A stretch of DNA of 64,000 nt. It comes from Gymnopilus junonius. Lineage: Eukaryota > Basidiomycota > Agaricomycetes > Agaricales > Galerinaceae. The stretch spans positions 124,001-188,000 of the forward strand of contig JADNYJ010000007.1 in the NCBI GenBank assembly GCA_015501075.1, written 5' to 3'. The notes beneath the pieces were generated by a model, which did no database searches, was not told the DNA's origin, and saw only the letters and a list, made by a program, of their open reading frames with translations. The position numbers were made by a program, and so were the translations under genes. Positions 57,801-64,000 of the stretch are shown in pieces; position 1 is the stretch's first letter, and every line of letters begins with the position of its first letter.

Positions 57801-60535
57801 CATTGAGGCTGAATACGGTCAGGGCGACACTGTTGGAGAACTTGATGTGATTACCAGCTCACCTCGGAGAAACACTGTACACGCTATCCGTGATTCTGAG
57901 CTCATCCGCATGCCTCAGACGTTATTCAATGCTATCTCTGCAAGGTGTGTACAAGAAATTGAGCATGTTCTTTACATGCTGATTGTCATATCCTAGGAAT
58001 CCGCAAACCACTGCTCAGTATGGACACTTTTCAATATTTCAATCTCAGATCTAATCATTAAACAGGCTTTTGCGAACAATTGCATCTCGAGTGCGGGATG
58101 AGGTCGACAACTCGTCGACGGGGCAACAAAGGAAACCCGGTAAATTCAAATCAGGCTCCGAACTCGGCTACAACAAACGAACCTCAAGACTGTCGCTGTC
58201 CTGCCCGTCTCTCGAAGTGTTCCAGTGGATGCATTCTCGAAAAAATTGCAGGCTGCGCTCGAGGGAATTGGCGCATCTACTGCGTGTCTTAATCAAACAA
58301 TCATCACCAGCCAGTTGGGTCGGCACGCTTTTACTCGCATGGGAAAACTCAAAGTATGATATTTTCAGTATACCTTCACGCGTGTATTCTGAGTAATTCC
58401 TTTAGTCTGCTGGCTGGCTCGCCGACCAAGAACAGAGGTTCCGCATCGTCCTCTATGTCGCTGACTCACCTGTCAATAGCTCATGGACACAGACATGTAT
58501 TCGGCAGGTGAATTGGCTCCAGAAGATTTTGATACATTTTCTCAACCTTTCATTAGGCTGATTATGTCATGGTCGTGGGTATGGGTGACGACCCCTCATT
58601 GGGTGAATACGAACGACTGCTACTGTCTATGAAGACGACAGCTCGTAAAGAGCTTATTCTCCTCCATCCTGATCGTTCTGTCACTCCTGGTAGCACTCGC
58701 GAATGGTTGAAGGTATAGCTACACGACCAACGACGCGAGACAAACTATCGACTAACGCTACTGAACAGAGTCGACCTTGGGTTCATCAACACATACACGT
58801 TGAACTACCAGTAAGTTCTAGTTCCACAATTTCTGGTGCCATTATCGTTTGATTAAACCAGTGGTCAGGGCCTTTCTGTACCCGTACCAAAGACCGCCAT
58901 ACCGAAGGATCCTGATGCCGTCGTAGCCCTTAAAAATCTGAAGGATAAAGTTCAAAATGAAATTATGAAATACCGACGTGGCAATGCTGATGTTAGACCA
59001 CAACGCCTCCCTCATACGAACGATTTTTCTCGGTTGGCCCGGCGAATATGTGGTAGAACCATTGGTTTAGTTCTTGGCGGGGGTGGTGCCCGAGGTATTG
59101 CGCATCTTGTTCGTGATTTACGCGTAAAATTATTGCTCGCCAGCCGCTCACGGTTTCCAATCCCTTCAGGGCTTCATACGCGCTTTAGAAGAATACGGAA
59201 TTCCAATTGATCATATCGGAGGTGAGTGCGTTTTACTAGGAAAGGGGTCTTTTCATGGAGCTTCTTGAAGGCACGAGTATTGGCGCTTTCCTCGGTGGAC
59301 TCTATGCTCGTGAAGGGGACCTCATTTCTAGCACGGGGCGTGCCAAGCAGTTTAGCGGAAGGATGGGCAATATTTGGAGAATGCTTTCTGACGTTACATA
59401 CCCTCTTGTTGCTTATACAACGGTATGCCTTGTTACGAGCACTAACGTTAGGTACTGATACAGTCCATCTTTTCAGGGACACGAGTTTAACCGCTCCTTG
59501 TATAAAGTAAGTATCGAGACTTGATCACGGCGTACTCATATTGATTCATCGCCAGGCATTTTACGACCTTCATATAGAAGATATGTGGCTGCCCTTCTTC
59601 TGCAACACGACTAACATCATGACCTCTCGTATGGAGATCCACGAGACAGGCTACGCCTGGCGGTTTATCCGTGAATACATTTCTTTGACACGCGGCGCTT
59701 TTCACATACTGATGCTTCTGAAGGTGCATCGATGACACTAGTTGGCCTCCTTCCACCTTTATGTGAAAATGGCAGTTTGCTGGTCGATGGAGGTTACCGT
59801 AAGTCCCATTTCTACATTGTTGTATCCTAATGTAAACAAAGCTAACATGCATCCTCAGTCGATAATTTGCCTGTATGTCTGTCGCCGTCCAATCGTCGCA
59901 TAATCACATCTAATATGCCATCAGGTGGCAGCTATGAGCTCTATGGGTGCAAGTTACATATTCGCTTCAGATGTCGGCTCTGTAAGCATAATTTCCATCA
60001 CCATCATCTTTCTAACGACCTTTCAACTCTGATAAGATCGACGACAATTCACCAAGAAACATCGGAGATACAGTGTCCGGATGGTGGCTTCTCGTTAACC
60101 GATGGAATCCTTTCTCAAATGCAAGGCATGTACCTGCTATCACGGAAATACAGAGTCGTCTTGCGTAGTGAGCCCTGAATTCCGTATTTCAAACCTGTAC
60201 GCTTGTCAACTGAAATCTGGTTCCTAGTGTCTCTAGCGTAAACACTTTAGAACAAGCAAAAGTAGCCAAGAATTGTCTTTACCTTCCGATGCCTGTCCAA
60301 GAGGTAAGGATATTAAGACGTCGTACTGCAAGATCTATTAACTTGTGTTTTCTAGTACGGGACTCTCCAATTCGGAAAATTTGAAGAGATTTTAAAGAAA
60401 GGTTATCACGCTGCCACGGATATGTTAGATAAATTTGAGGAGGAAGGCCGACTGCCTTCTGCAGCCATCGATGGGAAAGATGGTGGCATGCCTGGGAGAA
60501 AGAAAGGAAGAAGTGCTCGTCGGAACTCTATTTAA
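54831..60535 (+). CDS. NTE1: Lysophospholipase NTE1 (neuropathy target esterase family)
   Basis: ER enzyme that deacylates phosphatidylcholine to glycerophosphocholine. Starts [20 protein letters not shown] and, after an intron ending near 54980, a membrane anchor ([32 protein letters not shown]), then [20 protein letters not shown]. Cyclic-nucleotide-binding-like folds follow ([60 protein letters not shown] ... [10 protein letters not shown]), with a Ser-rich insert between the first two. The C-terminal patatin domain shows the oxyanion loop [15 protein letters not shown], nucleophile motif [31 protein letters not shown], and the Asp motif DGGYLDNLPV (split by an intron), then [13 protein letters not shown] and a basic end, [12 protein letters not shown]. 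Stop 60535. The catalytic Ser and Asp are present, so it should be active. Many short introns; exact exon set between 58000 and 60400 is approximate. Confidence 0.93.
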
Positions 60536-60862
60536 ATCAGTCGTTCTCTTCGCTGCTTCAAGCGACTTGGAAGTTGTCCGGTTGCCTGCTTTTTCCTTGG
60601 GGTTCTTATCACTTTCAGAATTACGTTAGGTTGAACACATCATTGTACTATATCATTCTAGCACCATTGTGGACATTGCTGCACCAACGTGTTTTTAACT
60701 CAAGTCGTGACCGGGTACCAGCCAGTACCTCGCTATTATTTACTGGGGACAGTGCTAAATACCGGGCCGTAGCAAGCTCGGAGGCGCTCAGCTTAGTTAA
60801 AGGGGCCGTAATCATGTCCAGCACGGTCCTCTCACCATTTATTTGAGGTTGTCTGCTTCCCA
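60536..60862. other. Intergenic between NTE1 and VPS33
   Basis: 327 bp, head-to-tail spacing, no coding feature that I can support. The 60574-60846 frame has no recognisable product. Confidence 0.5.
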
Positions 60863-63572
60863 ATGACTTCCAATTCTTCTTCCAATGCGGATGCTTCCAT
60901 AGACGTGAACATACTTAAGGAAATAGCGAAGAAGGACCTCGTTGATGCTTTAAATTCAGCACGTTCTGTTATTTCTTGGTTTAATACTTCGTACTGACTG
61001 GAGTATGGAACTAGGTTAATGGTGCAAAAACTCTCGTTCTGGATGCCTCGCTGGCAGGACCCCTTGGCCTCGTTACTGAGGTTTCATTACTGAAGGTGTG
61101 TTCTTGTACATGGCTCTTGGGGACCAATATGCTGAATTGCTGTAGCACCATGGCGTTGACAAGATGTTCTGGCTGGAACCAGGTCCTTTGACTTCTTCGA
61201 CGAATAACATCGTGTATATCTGTCGGCCGCGGATCAAATATATTAAAATAATTGCTGGTCAGCTGGTTCTCATGCCACTATACTGTGACGATTGACAAAG
61301 TGCAAGATCATATTAAAAGGCACGCCAAAGAGTCTCGGAAACACAATTATCATTGCTCTTGGTTCCACGGAAATCGACCTTGGTCTCGCAAATACTCGAA
61401 GAAGAGGGAGTTCTGGGAGACGTTACGATCTCCTCATACAATCTCCAATTCATACCAATTGCTGAAGACGTCATATCGCTGGAACACGAGAACACGCTAA
61501 GAGAATTATGGGTTGTGCGTAAGCATGTGCATAGTTCCGTCCGTGTGTAATTCTTACTTTCAGTATTATAGGATGGCGACGAGACCATTATCTTTGATTC
61601 GGCCCAGGCTCTGCTCACCATCCAGAGGCTCTTCGGACACTTCCCTCAAGTCATCGGAAAAGGTGACTATGCGCAGGCAAGCTTTCCGAGGTTTATATCT
61701 CCGCCAGAATTGCATCATTAATCACAGAAATAGCGGTTAGCGACCCTCCTGACTCGCCAAGGCCCGGCCAACAGTACGAACTCGGACCCACACTTATCAC
61801 CCTCATCAAAAATCGATTCAGTCATCATTCTGGATAGAAAAGTCGATTTGATAACACCGTTGCTCACACAGCTAACATATGAAGGCCTCGTGGATGAACT
61901 CATCGGCATTAAGAACTGTGAGACGCTTCAAGTATGTTTGATTAGGACTATGCCCTTATTTGCGACATCTAGCGCATGTGGAACTCCCATTATCTCTGTT
62001 GACACCTCCGACGGCAACGAATGCTAACAATACCAGTGCAAGCATTTCCACTTCTCCGTCTGGGAGTGCAATCCCGGTAGTTGCAGTGAAAAAAGACACC
62101 AAGAAGAAACATCATTTAACAACGACAACAGATCCACTTTTTGCTGAATTGAGGGATCTTAATTTTTCTTTAGTGGGCAAGAAACTGAACAAGGTTGCCC
62201 GTCGGTTAGATGAAGATTACAAAGTGCGTTTCAGAAGAAGGAAGATCAACCTCACGTTGACTTTATTTTTGACAGACAAATCTTCAGACGAAGACAGTCG
62301 CTCAATTACGTGATTTTGTAGGAAAACTTGGGGGCTTGCAAACAGAGCATCAAGCTCTTCGACTGCGTGCGTCACTGTCACTTCTTAAAAAGAGTGCTTC
62401 TAACAATTTTGATATAGAAACTGGGTTGTCCGAAATAATTGTCCCTCTGACAAGAACGGAAGTTTTCAACAAATCTCTTGAAATTCAGCAAAGTACCATC
62501 CTGTGTTCCAGCCACATTTGAAACGTCTACTGATTCTGGAGCTAGATTTACTTGCTTCCTATGAAGTCACGACTCAGCTCAACGCTATTGAAGATTTAAT
62601 TGCGCAGGGCGCTGATATGCAGGTTGTGTTGCGCCTATTGTGCCTTGCTAGCCTGACAGCAGGAGGAGTCAAGGCCAAGAATCTGGAAAATATCAAGCGT
62701 GAGATCTTGCAAGTGTGTCCCATCCCATTGCAGTAACCAATGTCATTTTACTGATCACGCTGACCAAAGGCCTATGGATACGAATACCTCCCTTTGTTAC
62801 TTTCTTTAGCTGCTCCATCCCTTGCCGTGCTGTTGCCGAATCCCCTCCCACCTTCCACGCCGTCATCAGTCGCTGCTCAGAAATATCCCTTTACGTCTTT
62901 GCGAAAATCGCTTCGCCTTCTTATCGACGATAGCCCTGAAGCTCTGGACGAGGTCGAGAATGATATTAGCTTCGTGTATTCCGGTTACGCGCCCATCAGC
63001 ATACGGCTGATTCAATGCGTTGCTCAGAAGGGCGGCGTCATCAGCAATCCAGCTGAGAAAGCGAATGCATCCAACGGTGCAAATAATGTAGAAGATGAGA
63101 ACAAGCCGTCGCTGGGGAAAGTCCAAGCGCACCCTATTGTTGGGTGGAAAGGTTTCGAGGATGTTGTCTCCCTGATACCAGGAAAAACTGTTGAAATTGT
63201 ACCAAAGAATGAAAACACAGTTAAACCCTCTGGACCCCTGGCTACCCTTGGTCAGTAATAGAGACAAGCAAACTTTCTAATCATTGATGCATTTATAGGC
63301 ACACCCCGCGAAGCAAGTACGACAATGGTAGTGTTCTTCTTAGGAGGATGTACTTACACCGAAATTGCCGCCTTACGATGGGTGGGGCGACAGAACCGAG
63401 GCAAGCGACTTTATACTTGTGACCACGATATTTTCACTGACCTATCGATGATCAATGTCTAGGCCGGAAATTCTTGATTGCTACGACAGGAATGGTGAGC
63501 GGTGCAAGTATAATAGACAGCATTGCAGGCATTGGACAGTCAGTTCCGAAAGGAAACACGGCGACTGTGTAG
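60863..63572 (+). CDS. VPS33: Vps33, Sec1/Munc18 protein of HOPS/CORVET
   Basis: SM-family protein that templates SNARE assembly for vacuole and endosome fusion. Starts [20 protein letters not shown]. Blocks: [114 protein letters not shown], and the family signature [31 protein letters not shown]. Domain 3 follows ([38 protein letters not shown]), then the C-terminus [20 protein letters not shown] and [16 protein letters not shown]. Stop 63572. Introns include 60959-61014 with a GC donor. One frame doubt lies near 61740-61800 (between EIA and KIDSVIIL), where either an unrecognised splice form or a lost base is needed. Head-to-tail with NTE1. Confidence 0.92.
60959..61014 (+). other. GC-AG intron in VPS33
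   Basis: 56-nt intron with donor TCA|GCACGT, branch-like TACTGAC and acceptor AACTAG. Splicing joins DALNS to VNGAKTLVL, as family conservation requires. The donor is GC, not GT, with a weaker consensus than the one at 28431. Confidence 0.6.
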
Positions 63573-64000
63573 ATTAGCAAGTCGTTGAACTGCTAGCATG
63601 ATTCACCATTGAATTCTCACAGGCAGTAGCACATGGTATGTAAAAGCCTTGTTGAGCTGGTTCTACAGTCTCTTTTTAGAAGAATGGATGATCCAGATCA
63701 ACGTTCCTGATTGCGTTACGCGACGCGTTTGTTTTGTTTGGCTTAATCCATCACCAAGGTACCCCAACCACCCCTCGGGACGACTCCCCCGGCGAGTTCG
63801 TTTGTTGATTTGTGTCCGATGAAACGTTTAATTGGGAGGTGAGGTATCCTCGATCGCGAATATGCGTCTCAGCGAGCAACTTGCAGCTGGTGAATGTTTT
63901 ACTACGCAGCGTGTCTATGAGTCAGTGTATTGGATTGAAAGCTCACTGTAAGCCAGGGGACCCTGAAATGACTGAGCCACAGGCATATATATTACTACCC
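63573..64000. other. 3' flank of VPS33 to the window end
   Basis: 428 bp with no recognisable gene; presumably the VPS33 terminator and the start of the next intergenic region. Confidence 0.45.

Noticed and set aside
1..64000. Widespread pseudogenisation
   Set aside because: Frame breaks hit essential genes, are single-base, lie mostly in homopolymers, and always need an added base; codons on both sides remain conserved. Error is simpler.
1..64000. A functional gene cluster for membrane traffic
   Set aside because: FAB1, SEC21, NTE1 and VPS33 share a broad theme but are separated by unrelated genes on both strands.

Overview
The window is a nuclear contig from a basidiomycete fungus, most likely an Agaricomycete. 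The genes are broken by many introns of roughly 45-75 nt (mostly GT-AG, three GC-AG). Intergenic gaps are short, both strands are used equally, and the products are typical fungal housekeeping proteins plus proteins of mushroom-forming fungi (TAF2 fused to bromodomains, low-complexity regulators, conserved unknowns). I see no transposon, CRISPR array, rRNA or convincing tRNA gene.

Layout. 1-5173 (+): 3' part of FAB1 (PI3P 5-kinase). 5327-11709 (-): TAF2 carrying three bromodomains. 11979-13824 (+): LTV1 (40S biogenesis). 14097-14738 (+): MED11. 14872-15376 (-): tubulin cofactor A. 15817-17195 (-): secreted/ER protein, possibly PIG-X/Pbn1-like. 17469-18512 (-): bHLH factor A. 19171 to about 20335 (-): four-TM protein of unknown role. 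20336-23970: gene-poor stretch. 23971-25037 (-): bHLH factor B, a paralogue of A. 26150-30117 (+): large disordered protein. 30563-34229 (-): chitin synthase. 35313-36571 (+): casein kinase 1. 37848-41210 (+): coatomer gamma. 41823-43618 (+): pantothenate kinase. 43776-45510 (+): protein with three homeodomains. 46893-47949 (-): conserved unknown. 48690-51602 (-): large E2 ubiquitin-conjugating enzyme. 52008-54353 (+): isocitrate lyase family, probably mitochondrial methylisocitrate lyase. 54831-60535 (+): NTE1 phospholipase. 60863-63572 (+): VPS33.

The genes do not form a pathway. FAB1, coatomer gamma, NTE1 and VPS33 all serve endomembranes and TAF2, MED11, the bHLH pair and the homeobox gene all serve transcription, but spacing and orientation suggest ordinary gene order, not a cluster.

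The main caution is that conserved reading frames break at more than 20 places. Almost every break is repaired by adding one base to a run of identical bases, and none needs a base removed. I read this as systematic sequencing or assembly deletion, not pseudogenes. Gene spans below bridge these breaks; exon boundaries are my own splice reading and have no transcript support. No clearly new biological system stands out. The most interesting items are the TAF2-bromodomain fusion, the triple homeodomain gene with identically placed introns, the linked bHLH paralogues and the GC-AG introns.
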